DNA of 14,109 bases, taken from NCBI GenBank assembly GCA_003695005.1, contig RFJE01000109.1, forward strand, positions 1 through 14,109. Reading direction: 5' to 3'. The DNA is from Candidatus Hydrogenedentota bacterium (GTDB lineage: Bacteria > Spirochaetota > Leptospiria > Turneriellales > J094). A program made the position numbers and the translations under genes. Numbering within the stretch: position 1 is the first letter of the stretch; each line of letters opens with the position of its first letter. The notes below the pieces were generated by a model. That model ran no database searches. It saw nothing but the letters and a program-made list of their open reading frames with translations, and was not told the DNA's origin. Of this stretch, positions 1-6,111 are shown in pieces.

Positions 1-15
1 CTTTTTCTCAAATCT

Positions 16-23
16 GCCGATAA
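16..23 (+). promoter_or_regulatory. Sigma-28 (FliA) -10 box of the flagellin promoter; -35 lies off-window
   Basis: The octamer GCCGATAA is an exact match to the FliA/sigma-28 -10 consensus. In the consensus (TAAAGTTT, 11 bases, GCCGATAA) the last four bases of the -35 element would be window bases 1-4, which read CTTT (3 of 4 match GTTT). The TAAA core would be the four bases immediately before the window and cannot be seen. Flagellin genes are classic sigma-28 targets and the orientation fits flaB1. Transcription would start near base 30, giving a leader of about 300 bases. The -10 match and spacing are visible; the use of the promoter is inferred. Confidence 0.6.
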
Positions 24-45
24 TAAAAAGGGAACTTTTTTATTA
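21..45. repeat. AT-rich inverted repeat over the presumed flagellin transcription start
   Basis: TAATAAAAAG (21-30) pairs with CTTTTTTATTA (35-45) across a GGAA loop, with one bulged T. It could be a weak bidirectional terminator for a gene lying to the left of the window. It could also be structure at the very 5' end of the flagellin transcript, because it overlaps the end of the sigma-28 -10 box. The stem is almost all A-T, so it is weak. Confidence 0.3.
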
Positions 46-147
46 ATACCACTAAAATGCCCTGTAACTTATTCTAACCTTATCTAGTATATAATAACTT
101 TGTTTCATTTCATTTTAGGCAAATTAGGTTTGCTTATCTAAAATACG

Positions 148-168
148 ACAATACGAGTACGGTATTGT
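148..168. promoter_or_regulatory. Inverted repeat in the flaB1 leader, operator-like
   Basis: ACAATAC (148-154) and GTATTGT (162-168) form a perfect 7+7 inverted repeat around a 7-base spacer. The left arm is also part of a short direct repeat (AATACGA twice between 142 and 156). It could be a protein-binding site or a small RNA hairpin. No protein can be assigned. Confidence 0.3.
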
Positions 169-176
169 ATACATAA

Positions 177-323
177 ATGTCAGAGGACATGGATCTTTGA
201 AACTGTCGCGGTTTATCCCATCCGCAGGAGAGCCCGATTGTAATCCACTCAACAGTCGGGCCCTCCCGCGGAGGCATTCTCGGGAGAGACCATTGCTATG
301 GGTATTAGCAACGGAAAGGAGAG
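177..323 (+). promoter_or_regulatory. Structured, GGA-rich 5' leader of flaB1; candidate CsrA target
   Basis: Four stems can be drawn: ATGTC/GACAT at 177-190, GCGG/CCGC at 208-225, a 10-bp stem 232-241/252-261 with one G-U pair, and CTCCCG/CGGGAG at 263-268/281-286. GGA triplets, the core of CsrA sites, occur at 185, 191, 227, 270, 313 and 318. The one at 191 lies in ACATGGATCT, close to the CsrA consensus. The one at 270 sits in the loop of the last stem, and the one at 318 is inside the Shine-Dalgarno sequence. CsrA repression of flagellin translation through such leaders is established in Bacillus subtilis and reported in Borrelia. Its use here is inferred. Bases 24-176 hold no gene, only the two inverted repeats listed separately. 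Confidence 0.4.
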
Positions 324-327
324 CACG

Positions 328-1161
328 ATGATAATAAATCACAATATGAGTTCTGTCAATGCAAACAGAACCCTCAAGTTTAGAACTTGGGAAATTGACA
401 AGACAATGGCGAAACTAGCTTCCGGTGAAAGGATTACCAAAGCTAGTGACGATGCTTCCGGACTTGCCGTATCCGAAAAGATGCGAACACAAGTCCATGG
501 TCTTCGCCAAGCGGAACGCAACACAGAAGATGGTTTGAGCTTTATCCAAACCGCCGATGGCTATTTAGACCAAATGGCCAATTTGTTACAGCGTATCCGT
601 GTTCTTGCGGTACAGTCTGCAAATGGGATTTACAGCAATGAGGACAGAGTCCTCATGCAAGTTGAGGTATCCCAACTTGTAGATGAAGTAGACCGTATCT
701 CCTCGCAAGCAGAGTTTAATCGTTTTAAACTCTTTTTAGGCGATTATGCCCGAAATTCTAAAAAAGCTTCTATGTGGTTTCACATGGGCCCGAACATGAA
801 CCAACGTGTTCGAGCTTATGTCGCCACCATGACTACAGCGGCTTTAGGAATTCAAGGCGTTAGCCTAACGAGCATCAAGGGATCCAATGATACAATTGGC
901 CTTGTCGATACAGCTCTAGAAAAGCTCTTAAAACTAAGAGCCGATTTAGGGGCCAGTGCCAATCGATTGGAGATTTCGGCAAAAGGCTTGATGTCCGCCT
1001 ATGAAAATGTGATGGCTGCAGAATCACGCATTCGTGATGCAGACATGGCAGAGGAAATGGTGGAATATACTCGCAACCAAATTTTAGAGCAAGCTGCTGT
1101 TTCGATGCTCGCTCAGTCAAACTTGCGAGGACAACAGGCCCTCCGGTTGATTAACCCATAG
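328..1161 (+). CDS. flaB: Periplasmic flagellar core filament protein FlaB (flagellin), first copy
   Basis: A 277-residue flagellin, polymerised into the core of the spirochaete periplasmic flagellum. The N-terminal D0/D1 helices are typical ([18 protein letters not shown], then [20 protein letters not shown]). The C-terminal helices carry [21 protein letters not shown]. Only about 60 residues of loosely conserved sequence separate the conserved ends, as usual for spirochaete FlaB proteins, which lack the large outer domains of enteric flagellins. The segment [22 protein letters not shown] resembles Leptospira FlaB. The start at 328 is chosen because AAGGAGAG (316-323) is well spaced before it and the product begins with the family MIINHN motif; an in-frame ATG at 298 would add ten unrelated residues. 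Two unusual points: SDDAS in place of the common AGDDAS or ADDAS, and an atypical C-terminal end ([25 protein letters not shown]) where most FlaB have SGTAMLAQAN. Followed by a paralogue. Confidence 0.95.
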   Translation: MIINHNMSSVNANRTLKFRTWEIDKTMAKLASGERITKASDDASGLAVSEKMRTQVHGLRQAERNTEDGLSFIQTADGYLDQMANLLQRIRVLAVQSANGIYSNEDRVLMQVEVSQLVDEVDRISSQAEFNRFKLFLGDYARNSKKASMWFHMGPNMNQRVRAYVATMTTAALGIQGVSLTSIKGSNDTIGLVDTALEKLLKLRADLGASANRLEISAKGLMSAYENVMAAESRIRDADMAEEMVEYTRNQILEQAAVSMLAQSNLRGQQALRLINP

Positions 1162-1215
1162 CTCGCGACAGTCTAATAGATGTTCTTTGGCATGGTAATT
1201 CCACTACTCGAGGCG

Positions 1216-1240
1216 TGGCGGGCACATCCATGTCCCACCA
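1216..1240 (+). repeat. Imperfect hairpin in the flaB1-flaB2 spacer
   Basis: The arm 1216-1227 can pair with 1230-1240 (GGG/CCC and ACAT/ATGT blocks with one bulged C and one C-A mismatch, very short loop). It lies upstream of the larger spacer hairpin at 1265-1320. Together they make most of this spacer foldable. On its own it is a modest signal. Confidence 0.35.
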
Positions 1241-1264
1241 ACCTTCAGTCTTCTCTCTTTCTTC

Positions 1265-1320
1265 TCCCGATGCCACCCCTCACCTTTTGCGCATGCAAAA
1301 GGTGAGGGATGGCTTCGGGA
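1265..1320 (+). repeat. Long hairpin between flaB1 and flaB2
   Basis: A 14-bp perfect core, arms 1277-1290 and 1295-1308 (left arm CCCTCACCTTTTGC), closes on the loop GCAT. The stem continues outward through one mismatch, four pairs (1272-1275/1310-1313), one mismatch and six pairs (1265-1270/1315-1320). This gives 24 of 26 paired positions. There is no T run after it, so it is not a standard intrinsic terminator. It may protect the 3' end of flaB1 mRNA, act as a processing site that uncouples the two flagellins, or weaken read-through. It can also form on the opposite strand. Confidence 0.8.
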
Positions 1321-1330
1321 ACGGAGTCCA

Positions 1331-1346
1331 AACCTAACAATAGGTT
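1331..1346 (+). repeat. Small hairpin just upstream of the flaB2 ribosome binding site
   Basis: AACCTA (1331-1336) and TAGGTT (1341-1346) form a perfect 6-bp stem with the loop ACAA. It ends 10 bases before the flaB2 Shine-Dalgarno sequence AAGGAGG (1357-1363), so it could affect translation initiation. Short and possibly fortuitous. Confidence 0.3.
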
Positions 1347-1369
1347 AATTGATTCCAAGGAGGGAGAAG

Positions 1370-2218
1370 ATGCAAGTAAACAATAACTTGGCCGCTTTGT
1401 TTGTAAACCGGCAAATTCATAAAACCACAGTTCGGCTAAATAAATCTATAGAAAAATTAGCCACAGGTCAAAGAATCAATCGTGCCGGAGATGATGCAAC
1501 GAATTTAGCGGTTTCTGAAAGGATGAGAACCCAAATCCGCGGTTTAAAAGCTGCGGAACAAAATGCCATGAATGGACTTTCCTTTGTCCAGGTGGCCGAG
1601 GGTAATTTAGGGCAGGTCAATGATATCTTGCAGAGACTTCGCTATTTAGCCGTCCAGGCTGCCAATGGAATTTATTCCGATCAAGATAGGACGCAAATAG
1701 CTGTAGAAGTCTCGCAATTAATTGAAGAAGTGGATAGAATTTCTACCACAGCTGAATTTAATCGGTTAAAGCTTTTGACCGGAGACCTGTCCAGAAACTC
1801 TAAGACCGGTTCTGTGTTTTTCCATGTTGGTCCAAACAAAGACCAGCGTATTCGTGCATACATTGCTACAATGAATGCACAGGCATTTGGTCTAAAAGAA
1901 GGTGGGAAAGCTAAGTCTATTAAAACCGCAAGTGATGCGAATGATATGATTGGCGTTACAGATGCGGCAATTGATAAGTTAAACCGACAGAGAGCAGACT
2001 TAGGCGCCTATTACAACCGCATGGAAATTACGATTGAGGCATTACGAACCGGTTATGAAAATATGGTAGCCGCAGATTCGCGCATCCGAGATACAGACAT
2101 GGCCGAGGAGTTAGTGGAGTTTACCAAAAATCAGATTCTACTTCAGAGTGGTACGGCGATGCTGGCGCAAGCAAACTTTTCCACGCAAGTGGTGCTCCAG
2201 CTTATGGATAGAATCTGA
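1370..2218 (+). CDS. flaB: Divergent flagellin paralogue (FlaB family), second copy
   Basis: A 282-residue flagellin of the periplasmic core filament family. The N-terminal helix (MQVNNNLAALFVNRQIHKTT), the central NGIYSDQDR and VFFHVGPNKDQRIRAYIATM segments and the C-terminal SRIRDTDMAEELVEFTKNQIL followed by SGTAMLAQANF are all typical. The start at 1370 follows AAGGAGG (1357-1363) with ideal spacing; an in-frame TTG at 1349 would add seven residues encoded by the ribosome binding site itself and is not credible. It differs clearly from the first copy along its length and has GDDATNLAVSE where nearly all flagellins have [10 protein letters not shown]. Its C-terminus is the more canonical of the two. 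It is separated from flaB1 by a structured spacer and ends just before a strong terminator, so the two may be one transcript with different output. The exact FlaB subtype cannot be named. Confidence 0.93.
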   Translation: MQVNNNLAALFVNRQIHKTTVRLNKSIEKLATGQRINRAGDDATNLAVSERMRTQIRGLKAAEQNAMNGLSFVQVAEGNLGQVNDILQRLRYLAVQAANGIYSDQDRTQIAVEVSQLIEEVDRISTTAEFNRLKLLTGDLSRNSKTGSVFFHVGPNKDQRIRAYIATMNAQAFGLKEGGKAKSIKTASDANDMIGVTDAAIDKLNRQRADLGAYYNRMEITIEALRTGYENMVAADSRIRDTDMAEELVEFTKNQILLQSGTAMLAQANFSTQVVLQLMDRI

Positions 2219-2222
2219 TGTT

Positions 2223-2244
2223 TCCGAAGTTGGGAGGCTTCGGA
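2223..2244 (+). repeat. Short hairpin after the flaB2 stop codon
   Basis: TCCGAAG (2223-2229) pairs perfectly with CTTCGGA (2238-2244) around an 8-base loop. It lies between the flaB2 stop codon and the intrinsic terminator at 2254-2283 and may stabilise the mRNA end. Confidence 0.5.
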
Positions 2245-2253
2245 CTCAGTACA

Positions 2254-2283
2254 CCGCTTTCCAATGGAAAGCGGTTTTTTTTT
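2254..2283 (+). terminator. Intrinsic terminator of the flagellin pair
   Basis: CCGCTTTCC (2254-2262) and GGAAAGCGG (2266-2274) form a perfect 9-bp stem with the loop AAT, directly followed by nine T residues (2275-2283). This is a textbook Rho-independent terminator on the plus strand, 36 bases after flaB2. Confidence 0.95.
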
Positions 2284-2290
2284 ACAAAAA

Positions 2291-2320
2291 TTGGCCTCAT
2301 CATGCATCCTCATAAATAAT
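2291..2320 (+). promoter_or_regulatory. Weak candidate promoter of the repeat lipoprotein gene
   Basis: After the strong terminator the next gene needs its own promoter. TTGGCC (2291-2296, 4 of 6 to TTGACA) and AATAAT (2315-2320, 5 of 6 to TATAAT) are 18 bases apart. The implied start near 2327 would leave a very short leader overlapping the ribosome binding site TAAGGAG (2325-2331), so this is tentative. Confidence 0.25.
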
Positions 2321-2337
2321 AAAGTAAGGAGAAAAAT

Positions 2338-5300
2338 ATGGCCACGAGAAAGTGGAGTTTCTTACTTAGTATTGTTCTCGTAGGAGTAATTGCCTGTAAA
2401 AATGCAAGTATTAAAGAACAAATAGAAGAATCTGCCAATAACTATTCTTATTCACAAGTTACTTATTTAAGTGCGCAAGCAGGAGATGGACAAATACGCT
2501 TAACATGGGTCAATCCAACATTTACTACGTTTGCTGGTGTAAAAGTGATTCGGAAAACAGGATCTGCCCCTGTTTCCGTCAATGATGGTACTCTTGTGTA
2601 TGATGGAACAGGTACATCCTATACAGATACAGGATTAACGAATGGTACAGAATATTATTATGCCGTTTTTACTTATGATAACCAGGGCAATTATTCTCAA
2701 GGTGTTACAGTGGGTGCTACTCCACAAGATGCTGCACCGGATAACGTAAGCAATTTAACCATTACTGTTGGCGAAAGTCAGCTTACTTTAAGTTGGACAA
2801 ATCCAAGTAATTCAGATTTTGCCGGTGTAAAAGTAGTTCGGAAAACAGGAGGCTATGCAGCTTCTGTCTCCGACGGCACTTTAGTATATGATGGAACAGG
2901 AACCACGTTTACTGATACTGGTCTTACCAATGGGACGCAATATTATTATAGTGTTTTTTCTTATGATATGACGGGTAATTTAAGCCCAGGAGCTGTTATT
3001 AATGCAAAACCTGTGGATACGACTCCCCCGGGAGATGTTACCAATGTAAATGTTGTAGATGGAGATACACGAGTTACGATTAATTGGGATAATCCTGCCG
3101 ATACAGATTTTAAAGGAGTAAGGGTGATGAGAACGCTGATACCGGCTGCAGGCGCCAATTGTACAGCCGGAGAATACCCCAGTTCCCCTACGGATCCCAA
3201 TGCAATCCAAATTCCTTCATCAGTTACTGGATCCACAGGATCTATTACCGATACAGGCCTTGCTAATAATAAAACATATTGTTACACTATTTATGCGTAT
3301 GATAATTTCCACAATTTTGCCGGTGGAATTACTGCCCAAGGCAAGCCCTATCCGGGGCCACCGGCTGATGTAACAGGAGCCACCGCGACAGCTGGAGATA
3401 GTCAGATTGTACTAACTTGGACGAATCCACCGGATGCAGATTTTGCCGGTGTTATTATCGTTCGAAAAACAACTGGATATCCTACTAGCTTAACCGATGG
3501 TACGCAAATATATGATAGTGCCTCTGCCACAATTACTTCTTATAGTGATTTAGGACTTACCAATAATACAACTTACTATTATACCATTTTTGCTTATGAT
3601 AACGATCCAATGGGGCCTTTTTATGCCGCCGGTGGTGCATCGGCTAGGGCGTCAGCTACACCAACAGATTTAACTCCCCCAGGTAATGTAACCTCTCTTA
3701 CAGCAACTCCTGCAGATAGTCAGATTACCTTGACCTGGACAAATCCAACCGATCCAGATTTTGCGGGTGTAGTGATTGTTCGCAAAACCACTGGATTTCC
3801 AGCAAATATCAGTGACGGAATCCAAGTGTATAATGGGAGTAGTACTTCGTTTACGGATACTGGATTAATTAACGGACAAACATACTATTATACTGTTTTT
3901 GCTTATGACAATGTAGCGCCTACACCTAATTATGCATCAGGTAGTTCCACTTCTTCTGCGCCTATTAACACAAATCCACCGGGGAATGTCACTGGATTTA
4001 CAGCCACATCGGGAAATACACAAATTGTGCTTAGTTGGACAAATCCAACGGATTCTGATTTTTCTGCTGTAAAAATTCTCTTTAAAACCGCCGCAGATGG
4101 AACTTGCGATACAGAATTCCCCGCAAACTCAAGCGATGGTACTTTAATTTATGATAGTAATGGAACAACGTACACTCATACAGGCCTTACAAATGGCACG
4201 GCATACTGTTATGGTGCCTTTGCTTATGATACTGCAAATAATTATGCATCTGGTTCCACGGCTTCGGCAATACCAGCAGATACCACACCGCCCGCAGAAG
4301 TTTCTGGATTTACAGCTACTGCAGGAGATTTCTCTATTAGCTTAAGCTGGACAAATCCCACTGATCCCGATTTTGCCGGAGTAAAACTAGTTCGAAAATT
4401 AGGAGGTTTCCCAGCCAATAGTACGGATGGCACTTTAGTGTATAATGGTACCAATACGAGTTATTTTGATAATGGTCTTTTAGCAGGTACAACTTATTAT
4501 TATACAATTTTTACATATGATACAGCCAGCAATGAGTCATCAGGATCACAAGCTTCGGCAACCCCGCCTACAGGTGTGCCGCTTACACCTTCTTGGGCAA
4601 AATTGCCTACAAATACTTGTGGAGATACCTATTACGAAGATATGGCCGTTGACTCTTCGGGCAATGTTTATGTAGTGGGAGCTCAGGTTGGAAATAACCC
4701 ATGCGACTATGGCAATGGGGTCGTACTCACAGGTCCAAATGCTAATGCCACTGACTCCAATGCATTTATTCTTAAATTTAATTCTTCCGGCGTTGCTCAA
4801 TGGGGAACAATTGTTAACACAAGTCCAGCAGCTTCCCGCTTTTTAGGAGTGGATGTTAATAGTACAGGAACCCAAATTGTGGTGGTTGGAATGCAAGTTG
4901 GCACATCTACGTACCAATATGACTCCAATGCAAGTTTTGCTATTGCAGGCCAATCGGCAGGCTCCAATCCTATCATCCTTACTTTTGATGGAACAGGATC
5001 TGTAACCATGGCCAAAACGCTTACAGCAGGTAGTTCAGGAAATATTGATGGATCTGTCTTTTACGAAGTAAAATTAGATGGCAGCAATGCAGTGGCCGTA
5101 GGATTCGTTTACAATAATGGAACGTATGAATTTGATCCAGGCCCTCCCTCAGCTATTACGATTACCGGGCTAGTGGCGAGTGGCACGGGCAAAACAGCAG
5201 CACTAGTTGTGTATAACTTAACCACGCAAAAAGCAGTGGCAGCCGCTACTCTTGCAGCAGCAAGTTCCGATACGGAATTTAAAAGTGTTGCTGTAGACAG

Positions 5301-6024
5301 TGCTAGCAATATTTATGTAGTGGGTACGCAAAATGGTACTACCACCTTTGATTATGGAAATTCCGTTACCTTAACAGGAGTATCCGGTACAGCAAATGCT
5401 GTACTTATTAAGTATAATTCTGCTTTAACAGCCCAATGGGGATTTACTCCTAGCTCAACAGGTACGAATTCAACATACTTTAATGATATTTATATTGATG
5501 CTTCGGATAATATTTACGTAGTAGGACAGCAAACAGGAAATAGTGCTTTTACTTATGGAATTGGAACAACTGTGAATTTAACAGGAGTTTTTAGTTCAGG
5601 CTTTAACGCTACCTTATTGAAACTCGATACTACAGGTGCTGCCTTGTGGGGTGCGACACCTACGGCCGGAAGCAACTCTTCTGTCTATAATGGGGTTTAT
5701 ACAGATGCCTCCGGCAATGTATATGTAGCTGGCGAGATTTATGGCACACAAAGCTTTACATTTGGAACTTCTGTTTCTGCAACTGGGGCGTATTCGAATA
5801 AAAACGCAGTCATTGTAAAATATGATAGTGCCGGTACAGCTCTTCGAGCTCGCACTGTATTTACTTCGAGCAATAAAACTGGGTTTGCAGGCATCGTTGT
5901 ATCTGGAACAGGTGCTATCACCATTGGTCAGCAAGATGGCACCACAGGAGTAATATACGTTCCCGGCACCACAGTAAATGGAGTAAGCACAGGTACAAAT
6001 GCAGTACTCACTCGCTACGATTAG
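2338..6024 (+). CDS. Large lipoprotein with seven FN3-like repeats and a seven-repeat beta-propeller-like C-terminus
   Basis: A 1228-residue predicted lipoprotein. A hydrophobic signal with lipobox VIAC places the lipidated cysteine at residue 20. Residues +2 to +4 are K-N-A with no acidic residue, so retention in the inner membrane is not predicted by the spirochaete sorting trend. Seven fibronectin type III-like repeats follow, starting near residues 40, 131, 227, 338, 444, 544 and 648. They share the core DSQITLTWTNPTDPDFAGV, then VRKT, DGTLVYDG, TDTGLTNGTTYYY and FAYD. Residues 752-1228 hold seven repeats with the SBBP-like pattern AVDSSGNVYVVG, FDYG, VTLTG, NAVLIKYNS and AQWG (starts near 763, 833, 904, 978, 1045, 1114, 1180). 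Cysteines occur only as local pairs besides C20. The ribosome binding site TAAGGAG (2325-2331) supports the start. Likely a surface or periplasmic adhesion or binding protein; the ligand is unknown. Domain assignments are by pattern only. Confidence 0.85.
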   Translation: MATRKWSFLLSIVLVGVIACKNASIKEQIEESANNYSYSQVTYLSAQAGDGQIRLTWVNPTFTTFAGVKVIRKTGSAPVSVNDGTLVYDGTGTSYTDTGLTNGTEYYYAVFTYDNQGNYSQGVTVGATPQDAAPDNVSNLTITVGESQLTLSWTNPSNSDFAGVKVVRKTGGYAASVSDGTLVYDGTGTTFTDTGLTNGTQYYYSVFSYDMTGNLSPGAVINAKPVDTTPPGDVTNVNVVDGDTRVTINWDNPADTDFKGVRVMRTLIPAAGANCTAGEYPSSPTDPNAIQIPSSVTGSTGSITDTGLANNKTYCYTIYAYDNFHNFAGGITAQGKPYPGPPADVTGATATAGDSQIVLTWTNPPDADFAGVIIVRKTTGYPTSLTDGTQIYDSASATITSYSDLGLTNNTTYYYTIFAYDNDPMGPFYAAGGASARASATPTDLTPPGNVTSLTATPADSQITLTWTNPTDPDFAGVVIVRKTTGFPANISDGIQVYNGSSTSFTDTGLINGQTYYYTVFAYDNVAPTPNYASGSSTSSAPINTNPPGNVTGFTATSGNTQIVLSWTNPTDSDFSAVKILFKTAADGTCDTEFPANSSDGTLIYDSNGTTYTHTGLTNGTAYCYGAFAYDTANNYASGSTASAIPADTTPPAEVSGFTATAGDFSISLSWTNPTDPDFAGVKLVRKLGGFPANSTDGTLVYNGTNTSYFDNGLLAGTTYYYTIFTYDTASNESSGSQASATPPTGVPLTPSWAKLPTNTCGDTYYEDMAVDSSGNVYVVGAQVGNNPCDYGNGVVLTGPNANATDSNAFILKFNSSGVAQWGTIVNTSPAASRFLGVDVNSTGTQIVVVGMQVGTSTYQYDSNASFAIAGQSAGSNPIILTFDGTGSVTMAKTLTAGSSGNIDGSVFYEVKLDGSNAVAVGFVYNNGTYEFDPGPPSAITITGLVASGTGKTAALVVYNLTTQKAVAAATLAAASSDTEFKSVAVDSASNIYVVGTQNGTTTFDYGNSVTLTGVSGTANAVLIKYNSALTAQWGFTPSSTGTNSTYFNDIYIDASDNIYVVGQQTGNSAFTYGIGTTVNLTGVFSSGFNATLLKLDTTGAALWGATPTAGSNSSVYNGVYTDASGNVYVAGEIYGTQSFTFGTSVSATGAYSNKNAVIVKYDSAGTALRARTVFTSSNKTGFAGIVVSGTGAITIGQQDGTTGVIYVPGTTVNGVSTGTNAVLTRYD
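2455..4581 (+). repeat. Seven tandem FN3-like coding repeats of about 270-330 bases
   Basis: The coding repeats of the lipoprotein begin at about 2455, 2728, 3016, 3349, 3667, 3967 and 4279. The protein pattern is well conserved, while the DNA differs at many synonymous positions between copies. This suggests an old expansion kept by selection and not a recent slippage event. Repeats 3 and 6 are longer and carry extra cysteine pairs. Confidence 0.85.
4591..6021 (+). repeat. Seven tandem propeller-blade coding repeats
   Basis: Blade-like units of about 145-220 bases begin near 4624, 4834, 5047, 5269, 5470, 5677 and 5875. The strand preceding the first unit (SWAKLPTN, residues 752-759) matches the final strand of the other units (AQWGTIVN-like), while the seventh unit stops after NAVLTRYD and lacks that strand. 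This offset is what a closed propeller with N- and C-terminal strands in one blade would show. Confidence 0.65.
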
Positions 6025-6076
6025 TATCCTTCTAAATTCAATGATTCTTGGTTTTAGTGATAATTACGGTTCCTAA

Positions 6077-6106
6077 TTGACGTTGTAGCTATCGAATCCT
6101 TATTAG
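6077..6106 (+). promoter_or_regulatory. Candidate sigma-70 promoter positioned for a leaderless mRNA
   Basis: TTGACG (6077-6082, 5 of 6 to TTGACA) and TATTAG (6101-6106, 4 of 6 to TATAAT) are separated by 18 bases. Transcription would start about 6-7 bases after the -10 box, at the ATG (6112) of the following gene. There is no Shine-Dalgarno sequence before that ATG, which fits a leaderless transcript. Confidence 0.5.
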
Positions 6107-6111
6107 TTTCT

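Noticed and set aside
90..95. Perfect TATAAT upstream of flaB1
   Set aside because: No acceptable -35 lies 16-18 bases upstream (67-72 reads ACTTAT) and there is no extended -10. In an AT-rich leader this is weak evidence.
298..327. Upstream in-frame ATG for flaB1 at 298
   Set aside because: It adds ten residues not found in flagellins and lacks a ribosome binding site; 328 has AAGGAGAG and the family MIINHN start.
124..342. Minus-strand open frame of 72 codons across the flaB1 leader
   Set aside because: It covers the structured leader and the flaB1 start, has no ribosome binding site and no recognisable protein character.
202..1172. Nine-base inverted repeat flanking flaB1 (ACTGTCGCG at 202-210, CGCGACAGT at 1164-1172)
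   Set aside because: A 9-base match over about 1 kb is expected by chance, and there is no transposase, target duplication or recombination site nearby.
1265..1320. Intrinsic terminator after flaB1
   Set aside because: The hairpin is strong, but no T run follows on either strand, unlike the terminator after flaB2.
1349..1369. TTG start for flaB2 at 1349
   Set aside because: The extra codons are the Shine-Dalgarno region itself; the ATG at 1370 is ideally spaced.
5614..5934. Minus-strand open frame of 106 codons inside the propeller repeats
   Set aside because: An antisense reading of repetitive Ser/Thr/Gly codons, with a low-complexity product.
2455..6021. CRISPR array or other DNA-level repeat element
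   Set aside because: The periodicity is in the protein (FN3-like and propeller units) with an intact reading frame; units are 145-330 bases and diverged in DNA.
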